The notes: generated by a model not told the origin, from the sequence alone. A DNA stretch of 64,000 nt from Flavobacterium johnsoniae (GCF_030388325.1 NZ_CP103794.1:1860001-1924000); one strand, 5' to 3'. Positions 7,793-17,374 are shown, counted from the first letter of the stretch. Numbers and translations: made by a program.

Positions 7793-9394
7793 ATGAAAAA
7801 CCAATTAGAAATTACCGAAACGGCAATGGAATTTTTAGCCGAAAAGAAGCTTCGTTATCCAAAAATCTGGACAGAAGAGGCGATTGTTTTTATAACTGAA
7901 TTGCATAGAAAATTCGAATCACAGCGAAAACTATTGCTTTTACAGCGCGAACAGAAACAAGTCACTTTTGATCAGGGAATTATGCCGGTTTTTATTCCTG
8001 AAACTAAAAGCATCAGAGAAGGAAATTGGACAGCTGGTGAAATTCCGAAAGATTTATTAGACAGAAGAGTAGAAATTACTGGACCAGTTGATCGTAAAAT
8101 GATTATTAATGCGTTGAATTCCGGAGCGAAAACTTTCATGGCAGATTTTGAAGACAGCACTTCTCCAACTTGGCAAAATTTAATGGACGGACAAGTGAAT
8201 TTAATCGATGCGGTGAACAAAACAATTACGTTTACCGACTTGGTTAAACAAAAATCATATCATTTAAATGAAAAAATAGCAACGTTAATTGTACGTCCGA
8301 GAGGTTTGCATTTGCCGGAAAAACATGTTCTAGTTGAAGGAAATGAAGTTTCGGGTTCTTTGATAGATTTTGGGTTGTATGTTTTTCATAATCATAAACG
8401 ACTTTTAGAAAACAATTCAGGACCATATTTCTACATTCCGAAATTAGAACATTATCTGGAAGCGCGATGGTGGAATAATGTAATTGATTTTACTGAGGAT
8501 TATCTGAATCTAAAACGCGGAACTATAAAAGTGACGGTTTTAATTGAAACTATAACGGCAAGTTTTCAGTTAGACGAAATTATTTATGAATTGAAAGAAC
8601 ATATTGTTGGCTTGAACTGCGGACGCTGGGATTACATTTTCTCTTACATCAAAAAGTTCAGAAAAAATCCAAAATTTATTGTTCCAGATCGTGATCAAGT
8701 AAATATGATTTCGCCTTTTATGAATGCTTATTCAAATCTGGTAATTCAAAGATGTCATAAAAGAGGAATTCATGCTATTGGCGGAATGGCAGCGCAAATT
8801 CCAATCCGAAATAACGAAGAAGCAAATGCAGTCGCTTTCGCGAAAGTAAAAACCGATAAAGAACGTGAAGTTAGAAATGGTCATGACGGAACTTGGGTAG
8901 CGCATCCAGATTTAGTTTCAATTGCAAAAGAAGTTTTTGATAAAGGAATGCCGACTCCAAATCAGATTCATATAAAAAGAGAACATCGAAAAATTACGGA
9001 AGCCGATTTAATCGAACCGCCAATTGGACTTATAACTGAAAATGGCGTTAGAAAAAATATCAATGTAGCCGTTCTATATCTGGCCTCATGGCTAAACGGA
9101 CAAGGCGCCGCAGCTTTACACAATTTAATGGAAGATGCTGCAACGGCCGAAATTTCGAGATCACAATTGTGGCAATGGCTTCAGAATAAAGTGATTTTGG
9201 ATAATGGTCGAAAATTAGATTTGGCTTATTATCACAAATTAGCTTTAGACGAATTCAGAAAAATCAAGGAAGAATTAGGTGAAGAAAACTATGAAAAACA
9301 ACAGTTTCCATTAGCAGAAAAAATGCTGGAAAGATTAGTGGTAAACCTGCACTTTGTAGATTTTCTAACGATTCCTTGCTATAAGTATTTATAA
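7793..9394 (+). CDS. aceB: malate synthase A
   Basis: Condenses glyoxylate with acetyl-CoA to give malate, the second glyoxylate-shunt step, in the cytoplasm. The 533 residues match the A isoform. The family signature is intact: KEHIVGLNCGRWDYIF around residues 264-279. MADFEDSTSPTW near 118 and the C-terminal HNLMEDAATAEISRSQLWQW are also typical. The ATG at 7793 follows an A-rich leader. aceA lies 213 bp downstream in the same direction, so growth on acetate or fatty acids is supported. Confidence 0.97.
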   Translation: MKNQLEITETAMEFLAEKKLRYPKIWTEEAIVFITELHRKFESQRKLLLLQREQKQVTFDQGIMPVFIPETKSIREGNWTAGEIPKDLLDRRVEITGPVDRKMIINALNSGAKTFMADFEDSTSPTWQNLMDGQVNLIDAVNKTITFTDLVKQKSYHLNEKIATLIVRPRGLHLPEKHVLVEGNEVSGSLIDFGLYVFHNHKRLLENNSGPYFYIPKLEHYLEARWWNNVIDFTEDYLNLKRGTIKVTVLIETITASFQLDEIIYELKEHIVGLNCGRWDYIFSYIKKFRKNPKFIVPDRDQVNMISPFMNAYSNLVIQRCHKRGIHAIGGMAAQIPIRNNEEANAVAFAKVKTDKEREVRNGHDGTWVAHPDLVSIAKEVFDKGMPTPNQIHIKREHRKITEADLIEPPIGLITENGVRKNINVAVLYLASWLNGQGAAALHNLMEDAATAEISRSQLWQWLQNKVILDNGRKLDLAYYHKLALDEFRKIKEELGEENYEKQQFPLAEKMLERLVVNLHFVDFLTIPCYKYL

Positions 9395-9411
9395 TAAACA
9401 GATGAGTTTAA

Positions 9412-9487
9412 TCTCGCAAAGACGCAGAGACGCCAAGTTTTTTTATTCTTTTCAGTACAATTTTGCGACTTGGCGACTTTGCGAGCA
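9412..9487. repeat. inverted repeat of the CTCGCAAAGACGC type (copy 1)
   Basis: Begins TCTCGCAAAGACGCAGAGAC and ends ACTTGGCGACTTTGCGAG, forming an imperfect hairpin with a T-rich loop between aceB and aceA. A second copy is at 32366-32428 and a related fragment near 13120. Confidence 0.75.
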
Positions 9488-9554
9488 ATTTTCGTTCGTA
9501 AATAAATCTTTTAAAATCATTTCGTAGCACAAAAGCGAAATATGTTTAAAAATC

Positions 9555-9568
9555 TCGGTTTAAACCGA
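9555..9568. promoter_or_regulatory. 14-bp palindrome upstream of aceA
   Basis: The perfect palindrome TCGGTTTAAACCGA lies 39 bp before the aceA ATG. It differs from the aceB palindrome and I see no clear -7 box at a fixed distance, so an operator role is only possible. Confidence 0.3.
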
Positions 9569-9607
9569 AAACTATACACTTACTAACCACTTTAACTAAA
9601 CTATATT

Positions 9608-10888
9608 ATGAAAACAACAGAAGACAGAATTCAGGAATTGATTAACGATTGGATTACAAACCCGAGGTGGAAAGGTGTTGAACGTCCTTACACTGCGAGT
9701 GAAGTAGTAACGCTTCAAGGGTCTTATAAAATTGAGCATTCTATTTCAAAAATAGGTGCAGAGAAATTATGGAGAAAGTTAAAAAGTCAGGATTATGTTG
9801 CGGGTTTGGGAGCGTTGACTGGAAATCAGGCGATTCAGGAAGTTGATGCAGGTTTAGAAGCGATTTATTTAAGCGGATGGCAGGTTGCAGCTGACGCAAA
9901 TCTGGCGGGAGAAATGTATCCTGACCAATCGCTTTATCCAGTAAACAGCGTTCCGATGGTGGTAAAAAAAATCAACAACGCTTTATTGCGCGCCGATCAG
10001 ATTCAGACTGTAAATAATATTGAAGATAAAAAAGATTATTTGGTTCCGATTGTGGCCGATGCCGAAGCAGGTTTTGGGGGAAATCTAAATGCTTTCGAAT
10101 TAATGAAATCTATGATTGAAGCAGGAGCTTCTGGAGTGCATTTTGAAGATCAATTAAGTTCTGCTAAAAAATGTGGGCATCTGGGCGGAAAAGTTTTAGT
10201 TCCAACGCAAGAGGCGATTAATAAATTAATTGCAGCGCGTTTGGCTTCAGATGTTATGGGAGTTTCAACTTTAATTGTTGCCAGAACAGATGCCGACGCT
10301 GCAAATTTATTGACGAGCGATGCAGATCCAAGAGATCATAAATTCTTAACGGGAGAAAAGACTACTGAAGGTTTCTTCTACGTAAAAAACGGAATCGACC
10401 AAGGAATTGCGAGAGGTTTAAGCTACGCGCCTTATGCCGATTTAATTTGGATGGAAACCAGTAATCCAGATTTAGATTATGCGAGAAAATTTGCAAAAGC
10501 AATGAAAAAAGAATTCCCAGATAAAATGCTGGCGTATAATTGTTCTCCATCTTTTAATTGGGCAGCAAAATTATCTGTTGCTGAAATGGAAACATTTAGA
10601 GAAGATTTGGCCGCAATGGGATACAGTTTCCAATTCATCACTTTGGCAGGATTCCACGCTTTGAACACAAGTATGTTTGAATTGTCTAAAGCCTACAAAG
10701 AACGAGGAATGGCTGGTTATTCTGAATTGCAGGAAAGAGAATTTGCTTTACAGCAAAATGGATTTAGAGCGGTAAAACATCAAGCTTTCGTTGGGACTTC
10801 TTATTTCGACGCTGTTCAAAATACAGTAATGTTAGGAAAATCAGCAATAACTGCAATGGAACATTCTACTGAGGTTGAGCAATTTTAA
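9608..10888 (+). CDS. aceA: isocitrate lyase
   Basis: Splits isocitrate into glyoxylate and succinate, the first glyoxylate-shunt step, bypassing the CO2-releasing part of the TCA cycle. The 426 residues match bacterial enzymes. The catalytic motif KKCGH is at 187-191 with Cys189. [10 protein letters not shown] near 149-158 and HFEDQ near 178-182 supply Mg2+ and substrate contacts. An aligned WQVAADAN segment is at about 91-98. It lies downstream of aceB, and an unusual run of 24 T residues begins directly after its stop codon. Confidence 0.97.
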   Translation: MKTTEDRIQELINDWITNPRWKGVERPYTASEVVTLQGSYKIEHSISKIGAEKLWRKLKSQDYVAGLGALTGNQAIQEVDAGLEAIYLSGWQVAADANLAGEMYPDQSLYPVNSVPMVVKKINNALLRADQIQTVNNIEDKKDYLVPIVADAEAGFGGNLNAFELMKSMIEAGASGVHFEDQLSSAKKCGHLGGKVLVPTQEAINKLIAARLASDVMGVSTLIVARTDADAANLLTSDADPRDHKFLTGEKTTEGFFYVKNGIDQGIARGLSYAPYADLIWMETSNPDLDYARKFAKAMKKEFPDKMLAYNCSPSFNWAAKLSVAEMETFREDLAAMGYSFQFITLAGFHALNTSMFELSKAYKERGMAGYSELQEREFALQQNGFRAVKHQAFVGTSYFDAVQNTVMLGKSAITAMEHSTEVEQF

Positions 10889-10912
10889 TTTTTTTTTTTT
10901 TTTTTTTTTTTT
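10889..10912 (+). repeat. homopolymer of 24 T
   Basis: An uninterrupted T24 run starts at the base after the aceA stop codon. It is the longest homopolymer I noticed in the window. It lies outside coding sequence, so length changes would not alter aceA; its exact length may be a sequencing or assembly estimate. Confidence 0.85.
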
Positions 10913-11002
10913 ACCATTAAGATATTAAGAAAGTTAAGCTTTATATCCTTAAACGATAAGAAAAATTAAGTCTAGCTTAATGAATCTTAATATCTTAATG
11001 GT
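10913..11002. terminator. 17-bp inverted repeat between aceA and the Crp-type gene
   Basis: Arms 10913-10929 and 10986-11002 are perfect complements starting ACCATTAAGATATTAAG, separated by 56 nt that contain a weaker AAGCT...AGCTT stem. It lies between convergent genes and probably serves both as a transcript end. The arm sequence looks like another dispersed repeat type. Confidence 0.6.
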
Positions 11003-11008
11003 TTAATT

Positions 11009-11584
11009 TTACTTTTTCAAAAGTCTAGCTTTCATTTTACTGAAGAATTCTGGTGTTACACCAATGAAAGAAGCGATTTGTTTTTGAGGAACTTTGTGAA
11101 CCAATGTTCCGTATTTTTTTGTGAATTTTTCAAAACGTTCTTCCGCAGGCAAACTCAAGTTATCCATTAATCGCTGTTGGTTGGCAACTAAAGAGTTTTC
11201 AATTAAAATTCTGAAAAAGCGTTCCAGTTTTGGGATTTCAAGATACAATTGTTCCTGATTTTCTTTGGATAAAGAAACAACTTCAGCTTCTTCTAAAACC
11301 TCAATAAAAAGCTGACCTGGTTTTTGCGAAAAATAACTATACATATCGCTCATCCACCAGCCTTCGCAGGCAAACGATAAAACATGCTCCACAATATTAT
11401 CGTTAATATTGAAGCTTCGTAAAATTCCTGAGTTCACAAAATAAGAATGTTTACAGACTTCTCCAGCATTTAATAAAAGCGTTTTGGCTTTGTATGTATG
11501 AGTTTCTAATTTAGATAAAAAAAGTGCTTGTTCTTCTGGTGTCAGAGAAACGTGTTTAGCAATGTTTTCAAGAATTAATGCCAT
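11009..11584 (-). CDS. Crp/Fnr family transcriptional regulator
   Basis: 191 residues: an N-terminal cyclic-nucleotide-binding fold (about residues 15-120, with YFVNSGILRSFNI) and a shorter C-terminal helix-turn-helix (PQKQIASFIGVTPEFFSKMK). There is no cysteine cluster of the FNR iron-sulfur type. The effector is unknown; this subgroup is common in Bacteroidetes. It overlaps the preceding small gene by 1 nt (TAATG) and ends the purT operon. The FNR-like boxes at 49.9 and 50.7 kb would suit a Crp/Fnr protein, but nothing links them to this one. Confidence 0.88.
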   Translation of the reverse strand: MALILENIAKHVSLTPEEQALFLSKLETHTYKAKTLLLNAGEVCKHSYFVNSGILRSFNINDNIVEHVLSFACEGWWMSDMYSYFSQKPGQLFIEVLEEAEVVSLSKENQEQLYLEIPKLERFFRILIENSLVANQQRLMDNLSLPAEERFEKFTKKYGTLVHKVPQKQIASFIGVTPEFFSKMKARLLKK

Positions 11585-11904
11585 TATTTTTTATCGTCGA
11601 TTAAGGTAAATGAAGTTGCTATAAATCGGTTTCCTTTGATTTCGCCAGTAACAGAAGCTTTTCTGATAGCATTGCAGAATCCGTCTTCGGCATGTGCGTC
11701 ACCATGTTCGTCAATTTTTGTTCCATCAACAAAATACGATTTTCCATCAATACGAATGGCTAAATCACAGCTTTTACCTTTCATCCCAAATTTACATTCT
11801 CCGCAAGAAGCTTCTACGATTGTTGGTTTGTCAAATTTCTTTTTAGACTGAGCTTGTACCGCAATTCCAATAAAAAGGAAAGTTGCTAATATTATATTTT
11901 TCAT
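11584..11904 (-). CDS. small secreted cysteine-containing protein (DUF6370-like)
   Basis: 106 residues with a signal peptide (MKNIILATFLFIGIAVQAQ) and a compact domain with Cys residues in CGECKFGMKGKSCDLAI and a later GFCNAIRKA. I associate this pattern with the DUF6370 family, function unknown. The spaced cysteines suggest metal binding or disulphides in the periplasm. It sits 3 bp after purT and overlaps the Crp-type gene by 1 nt, so the three are probably translated from one mRNA. Confidence 0.65.
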   Translation of the reverse strand: MKNIILATFLFIGIAVQAQSKKKFDKPTIVEASCGECKFGMKGKSCDLAIRIDGKSYFVDGTKIDEHGDAHAEDGFCNAIRKASVTGEIKGNRFIATSFTLIDDKK

Positions 11905-11907
11905 AAT

Positions 11908-13068
11908 TTAAGAATTTACAGTTATTAATTTTGCAGTTTCTTTGGCGCGTTTTATTACTTCGTTAATTGGGGTTGAAAGTGCATCATGACTTAAAACAAC
12001 TCCCATTCTTCGGTAAGGTCTTGAAGTTGGTTTTCCGAAAATCCTAAAATCGGTTTTGGGTAAAGCTGCTACTTTTTCGATTCCGCTAAAAGTTGGATTT
12101 GTTGAATCTTCTGAAGCTAAAATTACAGCACTTGCTCCAGCTTTTTCTAAAGTAATTTCGAAAATAGGAAGACTTAGGATCGCTCTTAAATGCAATTCGA
12201 ATTCGTTGAAATTCTGAGTTCCAGCTAAAGTTACCATTCCAGTATCGTGAGGACGCGGAGAAAGTTCGGAGAAATAAACGCCTTCTTTCGTTAGGAAAAA
12301 TTCAACACCAAAAAGTCCAGCGCCTCCGAGTGCTTCGGTAATTTTTTCGGCCATATCCTGTGCTTCGTATAAATCAGCTTCAGAAACTTGTGCCGGCTGC
12401 CAGCTTTCCTGATAATCGCCACGTTCTTGTCTGTGTCCAATTGGTGCGCAAAATAAAGTTGGATTGTTATTTTGAGTAATCGTTAAAAGAGTAATTTCTG
12501 AATGGAAATCGACAAAAGCTTCAACAATAACTTCAATAACATCGCCACGGGAACCTGCAACAGCATACTGCCATGCTTTTTCTATATCGCTTTCTGTTTT
12601 GATTGTTGATTGTCCTTTTCCTGATGATGACATTAAAGGTTTCACTACGCACGGAATTCCAACTTCCTGAACAGCTTTTTGCAGTTCTTCGGCTGAAGTT
12701 GCGTATTCATATTTTGCTGTTCTTAATCCCAATTCTTTTGCTGCTAAGTCACGAATGGCTTTACGATTCATAGTAAAGTTTGCCGCTTTCGCTGAAGGAA
12801 CAACAGTGATTCCCTGTTTTTCATAATCGTAAAAACGTTCGGTGCGAATGGCTTCTATTTCTGGAACTATAAAATCAGGTTGGTGTTTGGCTACGATTCT
12901 GTCAAGCGCTTCGCCGTCAAGCATATTGATGACTTCAAAACCGTGCGCGACTTGCATTGCCGGTGCATTTTCGTAACTATCAACTGCGATTATGGTTTGT
13001 CCGATTCGTTGTGCGGCAATGACAAATTCTTTGCCTAATTCGCCTGAACCTAGGAGTAATATTTTCAT
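11908..13068 (-). CDS. purT: formate-dependent phosphoribosylglycinamide formyltransferase
   Basis: Makes formyl-GAR from GAR, formate and ATP in purine synthesis, independent of folate. 386 residues in an ATP-grasp architecture: an N-terminal nucleotide-binding start [11 protein letters not shown] (residues 4-14), the ATP-binding loop [12 protein letters not shown], and the metal-binding GLFGVEFFL and [13 protein letters not shown] segments. First gene of a tight three-gene operon with a secreted protein and a Crp-type regulator; that association is not explained by purine synthesis. Confidence 0.95.
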   Translation of the reverse strand: MKILLLGSGELGKEFVIAAQRIGQTIIAVDSYENAPAMQVAHGFEVINMLDGEALDRIVAKHQPDFIVPEIEAIRTERFYDYEKQGITVVPSAKAANFTMNRKAIRDLAAKELGLRTAKYEYATSAEELQKAVQEVGIPCVVKPLMSSSGKGQSTIKTESDIEKAWQYAVAGSRGDVIEVIVEAFVDFHSEITLLTITQNNNPTLFCAPIGHRQERGDYQESWQPAQVSEADLYEAQDMAEKITEALGGAGLFGVEFFLTKEGVYFSELSPRPHDTGMVTLAGTQNFNEFELHLRAILSLPIFEITLEKAGASAVILASEDSTNPTFSGIEKVAALPKTDFRIFGKPTSRPYRRMGVVLSHDALSTPINEVIKRAKETAKLITVNS

Positions 13069-13119
13069 TTTGGAGTAGTGTATTGTTTGAGTAGTAAAAG
13101 TAACGAAAAAGGTTTTTTT

Positions 13120-13161
13120 AACCGCAAAGTTCGCAAAGAATTACGCAAAGAGCGCTAAGTT
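13120..13161. repeat. fragment of the CGCAAAG repeat type
   Basis: Reads ACCGCAAAGTTCGCAAAG then ACGCAAAG and CGCTAAG. Related to the hairpin elements at 9412 and 32366 but without a clear second arm. Part of a 480-bp gap (13069-13551) made almost entirely of repeats. Confidence 0.5.
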
Positions 13162-13261
13162 TTTGCTTTTAAGTTAAAGAAAGGTTTCTCGCAGATTTTG
13201 GAGGTTGAGCAGATTTAATTTTGTTTGGAATTTTAATTTTAAGACAAAGTAACCTTACAGT

Positions 13262-13363
13262 TTGTCATTTCGAGGAACGAGAAATCTCCATGAGTAGCTC
13301 TACAAAGATTGGCTTATTGGAACGGAGTTACTTGCGAAGATTTCTCGTTCCTCGAAATGACAA
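13262..13363. repeat. 102-bp palindromic element with 25-bp perfect arms (copy 2, inverted)
   Basis: Arms 13262-13286 and 13339-13363 are perfect complements starting TTGTCATTTCGAGGAAC. The reverse complement of its centre aligns with the centre of copy 1 (5606-5709), including AAGTAACTCCG and GCCAATCTTTGT, so this copy has the opposite orientation. Confidence 0.85.
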
Positions 13364-13419
13364 GATTTCGGAAAGTTTGAAATGAAATTATAAACGTAAA
13401 AGTTCTTATGAAACTGTTT

Positions 13420-13507
13420 GCGTGAGGGATAGAAGTGGAAAGCCCGGAGCCTGACGAAGGAAGTGCGAGGACTTGCAACGGATAGCCCGACCCGGAGGGG
13501 CACGCCC
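13420..13507 (+). repeat. GCGTGAGGGATAG...CACGCCC intergenic element
   Basis: Starts GCGTGAGGGATAGAAGTGG, contains GCAACGGATAGCCCG and ends GGGGCACGCCC. The termini can pair (GCGTG with CACGC). A second full copy is at 18148-18230 and a partial one at 5438-5505. The conserved ends, variable middle and internal hairpins suggest a structured RNA or mobile palindromic unit rather than a gene. Confidence 0.75.
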
Positions 13508-13515
13508 AAAATAAA

Positions 13516-13546
13516 AAACCGATACTTCTTTTTAAAGTATCGGTTT
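13516..13546 (-). terminator. terminator of the U32 gene
   Basis: A perfect 12-bp stem AAACCGATACTT / AAGTATCGGTTT with a 7-nt loop, followed on the - strand by TTT and a T-rich stretch. It starts a few bases after the U32 stop codon. Confidence 0.88.
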
Positions 13547-13551
13547 GTCTA

Positions 13552-15420
13552 TTAATGAAAATGATCTTCTTCAATTTCGAATTCAGCATCTTTTTCCCAG
13601 ATTTCCATTTCGCAGGGTTTGCAGTTGAATTTTAGTTTGTATTCTAATTCTCCCTGTTTTAAAACCAATGGTTCTTTTACTTTAACGCCTACGATATCTT
13701 TTTGGTGTATCGGGCATTTTTTCAATTCGTATTTGATGCAATATTTGGTTGTCATTACACGAGATTTTCCTGGATCCCATTGTAATTCGAATGCTTTTTC
13801 GATTTCGGTAACACCGTGGCGTTCGTAGAATTTACGAGCGGTTTTGTTTGAAACGTTGTACATGAAATCCAGTTTTGTTTCTGGATAAGGATGTGATGTT
13901 TTTACTAATTGATGCTCTTCGCGAACGTAATTTGCTAAACGAATTTCTGATAATTGTTCGAAGACATTTCTTCTCATTTCGTTGATTTTTGAAATAGGAA
14001 GGAACCAGTTTTGAGAAAACATAATGTTGATTTCGTCAGCGCTGTAAGGTGTAAAACCTGTTTTGGCCAATTGAACTTTTATGTTTTCTTCGATAGATTC
14101 GCCGGTTTTTGTCTGTTCTTTTGTGTGCTCTAATTTTACTGTACTTACGTTTCCGTCTTCGTCGGTTGCGATTAACTCAAAACCGTTTTCGTTTTCAGTA
14201 AGTAATAAAGTAGTTCCGATTTTACGGATTGCACTGTCTTCTCTTTCAACAATTTTGATAAAAGCAATGTCGTTGTTACGGTAAATGAAAGTTCCGTCTT
14301 TGATTTCTTTTAGAACGTTTGGATATACTTTTCCGTTTTCGGCTTTGTTTACGTAAATTCCGTCAGCTTCGTTATTTTCGTTGATGAAGCAAAGTCCGTC
14401 ACCGTTGTTTAATAATTGGCCGTTTTCGATTTCGTAAGCGTTTCCAACAGTTCTAAGTAATTTACCAATATATTGACCTTTTGATTTTGGACTTTCCCAA
14501 GAACCAATCGAACTGTGTCTTTCGTTTACGAAATAATCGGTGTAACCTCGATTAAAAGTTCTGTTTAAAGTAGAGTCAAAAGTATAAGTGCATTTTCCAG
14601 AAGAAGCTTTTGTGTATTTATCGCTTCCTTCTAAATAACTGTCTAATTTTTGACGTAAATAAGAAACGTTATTTTTAACGTAAGCCACGTCTTTTAAACG
14701 TCCTTCGATTTTAAAAGAAACAATTCCTGCTTCAATCAAATTCGGAATCTGATCTGAAACGTCTAAATCTTTAATTGAAAGCAAGTGACTGTTTCGGATT
14801 AAAGTATCTCCGTTTCCGTCAATTAAATTATAAGGTAAACGACAGTTTTGCGCGCAAGAACCACGGTTTGCACTTCGTTCTCCGTTTGCTACACTCATAT
14901 AACAGTTTCCGCTGAAAGAAACGCATAAAGCTCCAGTTACGAAAAATTCTAGTTCAACATCAGCGTGGTCGTATATTGTTTTAATTTGATGCAAGTTCAA
15001 TTCACGTGCTAAAACGACACGTTTGATTCCTGCATCTTTTAAGAATTTAATTTTATCGGCATCACGATTATTAGCTTGTGTACTGGCGTGAAGAACGATA
15101 GGAGGCAAGTCCATTTCCATAATCGCCATATCTTGAATAATCAAGGCATCAACACCAATATCGTATAATTCCCAGATCATCGCACGACAAGTTTCTAATT
15201 CGTTGTCGTACAAAATGGTATTCATAACTACAAAAACCTGTGCGTTAAATAAGTGAGCGTATTTTACAAGTTCAGCAACATCTTCAATTGAGTTGTTGGC
15301 ATTAGAACGTGCTCCAAATTGCGGTGCACCAATATATACAGCATCGGCACCACTATTTATGGCTGCGATTCCTCCAATTAAATCTCTAGCAGGAGCTAAT
15401 ATTTCGATTTTCTTCTTCAT
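13552..15420 (-). CDS. U32 family protein, probable RlhA-like RNA hydroxylase
   Basis: 622 residues. The N-terminal two thirds is the U32 domain: ILAPARDLIGGIAAINSGAD at 7-26 and the family signature ELEFFVTGALCVSFSGNCYMS, followed by further cysteines (GSCAQNCRLPY), the pattern of the iron-sulfur site. Although annotated as peptidases, studied members RlhA and TrhP hydroxylate 23S rRNA or tRNA. The length and the C-terminal extension are nearer RlhA (about 650) than TrhP (about 450). Protease activity is not supported by any catalytic triad. It is monocistronic, with a strong terminator. Confidence 0.85.
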   Translation of the reverse strand: MKKKIEILAPARDLIGGIAAINSGADAVYIGAPQFGARSNANNSIEDVAELVKYAHLFNAQVFVVMNTILYDNELETCRAMIWELYDIGVDALIIQDMAIMEMDLPPIVLHASTQANNRDADKIKFLKDAGIKRVVLARELNLHQIKTIYDHADVELEFFVTGALCVSFSGNCYMSVANGERSANRGSCAQNCRLPYNLIDGNGDTLIRNSHLLSIKDLDVSDQIPNLIEAGIVSFKIEGRLKDVAYVKNNVSYLRQKLDSYLEGSDKYTKASSGKCTYTFDSTLNRTFNRGYTDYFVNERHSSIGSWESPKSKGQYIGKLLRTVGNAYEIENGQLLNNGDGLCFINENNEADGIYVNKAENGKVYPNVLKEIKDGTFIYRNNDIAFIKIVEREDSAIRKIGTTLLLTENENGFELIATDEDGNVSTVKLEHTKEQTKTGESIEENIKVQLAKTGFTPYSADEINIMFSQNWFLPISKINEMRRNVFEQLSEIRLANYVREEHQLVKTSHPYPETKLDFMYNVSNKTARKFYERHGVTEIEKAFELQWDPGKSRVMTTKYCIKYELKKCPIHQKDIVGVKVKEPLVLKQGELEYKLKFNCKPCEMEIWEKDAEFEIEEDHFH

Positions 15421-15566
15421 TTCTAAAACTTTAGACTTTTGTGGTATTCCCGAAAAAAAGTGTGCAAAGGTCTAATAAATTATTCGAGTTTGCTAGCGAT
15501 AAAGCGATTTTTTTGAATTTGTTAACTTAATATGGAATGAGTTAATTTTAATTTACAATATCAAGT

Positions 15567-16613
15567 TTATTCATACTCAAATAATGTTATTGAAGATGCA
15601 ATACCATTGGTATAATTGGTAGTTGTTATTTGCTTGATAAGGTAACCTTCTTTATCATAGATATAATATTCTTTTATTGGTCTGCTGGCATACCATAACC
15701 AATCTTTTATATGAGTTGTAGGGGTGCATAAGTACGTATTGTAGTCTTCACCCTGAGTTTTCATGTAAAACAAAATCGGATAACCAGAAATTTTATACCA
15801 AGCTTCATTTGCATATATTCCTGGTTTTGTTGTGTCAATATTATATTCGTCATTATTTAGATTATAATGTTCCTGTCCTGGTACAAGATGGCCTGATTTA
15901 TCATAGGTAGCCATCCAATAAACCGCAACAACCCTTGTTGTGCTTTCGTCAATGTTTACATATGCAAAATCAATTGTATATCTGTAGCCAGAAATGTTTG
16001 GGAAATTGACATTATCATAAGGGACATAACTTTCGGCTTTTTTTAATCGGTCTAGATCGTCATAAGAATATTGTACACTTACACCATTACTTACCTTTTG
16101 ATCGGTAATGTTTCCTCTAGCATCATATAAATATTTATTTTCGGTAGTGGTGCTAACTTTACCGTTAGAATAGGTAAAAGTATCCATGAAATCAACTTTT
16201 GTACTGGCTTGGTTTCCATTAAAACCAGCAGAATATTTTTTTGTAGATTTTAATTGTTTCAATTCATCATATTCATAATCAGTTCTGCTTCCCCACCAAC
16301 GAGTCAAGGTGTCTCTAAATGTGTTTAATGAATCTCTGATTGCTGCTTCTTGAGATAAATTAGCTACGTTTTTATAATAGTATACTTTTTTAACTAATTT
16401 TAAAGGGGTTTCATCCAGTTTTTTTCCTGTTGTTGATTTTATATTATTAGTAATTGCTGGTTTGAGTTTTACTTTTATGACTGGAGGAATACTTGGCGTA
16501 ATTGGTGTCACAGTCCCAGGAACGGTAACTTCAGGAGTTGTAGTAGGAGATTCTTCGCTCGCGCAACTAATTATGTTAAATGTTATTAAAAGTCCGAGTA
16601 TAGTTTTCTTCAT
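15567..16613 (-). CDS. lipoprotein of unknown function with YD-like repeats
   Basis: 348 residues. A signal peptide with lipobox (LLITFNIISCASEE, Cys17) predicts a lipoprotein. A Thr/Pro-rich linker (about residues 22-46) leads to a domain with repeated Y-D/S-x-x-G/L-x-L elements such as YDARGNITDQK and YSYDDLDRLKKAE, resembling the YD/RHS repeats of surface proteins. Most of the rest is aromatic-rich and probably beta. Followed 54 bp later by a small outer-membrane barrel gene; note that the barrel is upstream in the direction of transcription, so it would be read first. No specific function. Confidence 0.7.
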   Translation of the reverse strand: MKKTILGLLITFNIISCASEESPTTTPEVTVPGTVTPITPSIPPVIKVKLKPAITNNIKSTTGKKLDETPLKLVKKVYYYKNVANLSQEAAIRDSLNTFRDTLTRWWGSRTDYEYDELKQLKSTKKYSAGFNGNQASTKVDFMDTFTYSNGKVSTTTENKYLYDARGNITDQKVSNGVSVQYSYDDLDRLKKAESYVPYDNVNFPNISGYRYTIDFAYVNIDESTTRVVAVYWMATYDKSGHLVPGQEHYNLNNDEYNIDTTKPGIYANEAWYKISGYPILFYMKTQGEDYNTYLCTPTTHIKDWLWYASRPIKEYYIYDKEGYLIKQITTTNYTNGIASSITLFEYE

Positions 16614-16667
16614 TTAGAATTAATTTTTTGGGGTTGAATATGTTTTTTATTTTTCTTATATTAATTG

Positions 16668-17243
16668 TTAATCCAAAGGAAAAGTATAACCAGCGGTAAA
16701 ACCTCCGAAAGACTGTTCGGTAGATAAATTGGAATAAAAAGAAACTCCAAGTTCTATATTGTTTTTTCTACCAACAGCAAGTCCGAAGCTAATAGGAACG
16801 TGTGCTACAACGCCACTTTTTTTCTCATTTACATATTCTGTGTAGGTTTCGAAAGAGCCAATAGAAGCGCCAATGCCAGTTTCTACAAAAGGAGCGACCC
16901 ACGGAATTGGAGCACACAAACGGACTTTTCCACCAAGAAAAAAGGCTTTAGTTTCTACTTTGTAATTTTGCGGATTTCTTATTTTATCTTCGTCAGTAGA
17001 GGTTATAATTAATCCGGCATAAGGCCTGACACTAAACCATTTTTTTATTCCAATTATATATTCTGCTTGTGTGTAAAAACCAAAACCATCAATAATTTCG
17101 GGATTTTCTTCTTCATAATGTGAGGTGCTTGATCCAAATCCGATAGAAGCTTTAATGAATTTGCCTTCTGTTTGTCCTTGAATTAAGGATGAAAATAAGC
17201 AAGCAAATAACATTATTATAAAACCGCGTAAATTTAGATTCAT
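16668..17243 (-). CDS. outer membrane beta-barrel protein, small
   Basis: 191 residues. A signal peptide ends near IQGQTEG. Alternating hydrophobic strands follow, typical of an 8-stranded barrel (for example FSVRPYAGLIITS and ETGIGASIGSFETY), with a final aromatic-containing strand FGGFTAGYTF near the C-terminus. No catalytic motif. Likely co-transcribed with the lipoprotein gene downstream. Confidence 0.7.
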   Translation of the reverse strand: MNLNLRGFIIMLFACLFSSLIQGQTEGKFIKASIGFGSSTSHYEEENPEIIDGFGFYTQAEYIIGIKKWFSVRPYAGLIITSTDEDKIRNPQNYKVETKAFFLGGKVRLCAPIPWVAPFVETGIGASIGSFETYTEYVNEKKSGVVAHVPISFGLAVGRKNNIELGVSFYSNLSTEQSFGGFTAGYTFPLD

Positions 17244-17314
17244 ATTGTTTTTTTGGGTTAAAAAATTGGTTGAGGCGAATGTAAGAATTATTCTTTTATT
17301 TTAGCAAATAAAAA

Positions 17315-17342
17315 AACTGCTCAATCCGAAGACCGAGCAGTT
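17315..17342 (-). terminator. terminator of the ferritin-like gene
   Basis: A perfect 8-bp stem AACTGCTC / GAGCAGTT with a 12-nt loop, followed on the - strand by a T run (TTTTTTATTT). Confidence 0.8.
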
Positions 17343-17374
17343 CTCAAAAAAAAAAGCATGAATCGATCGATCGA

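Noticed and set aside
13300..13589. Two short open frames on the - strand between purT and the U32 gene
   Set aside because: Both lie inside repeat elements and a terminator; the protein text (for example the Ser/Gly-rich stretch) is repeat-derived.
13552..15420. Reading the U32 protein as a collagenase-type peptidase
   Set aside because: The cysteine pattern and family evidence point to RNA hydroxylation; there is no protease catalytic site.
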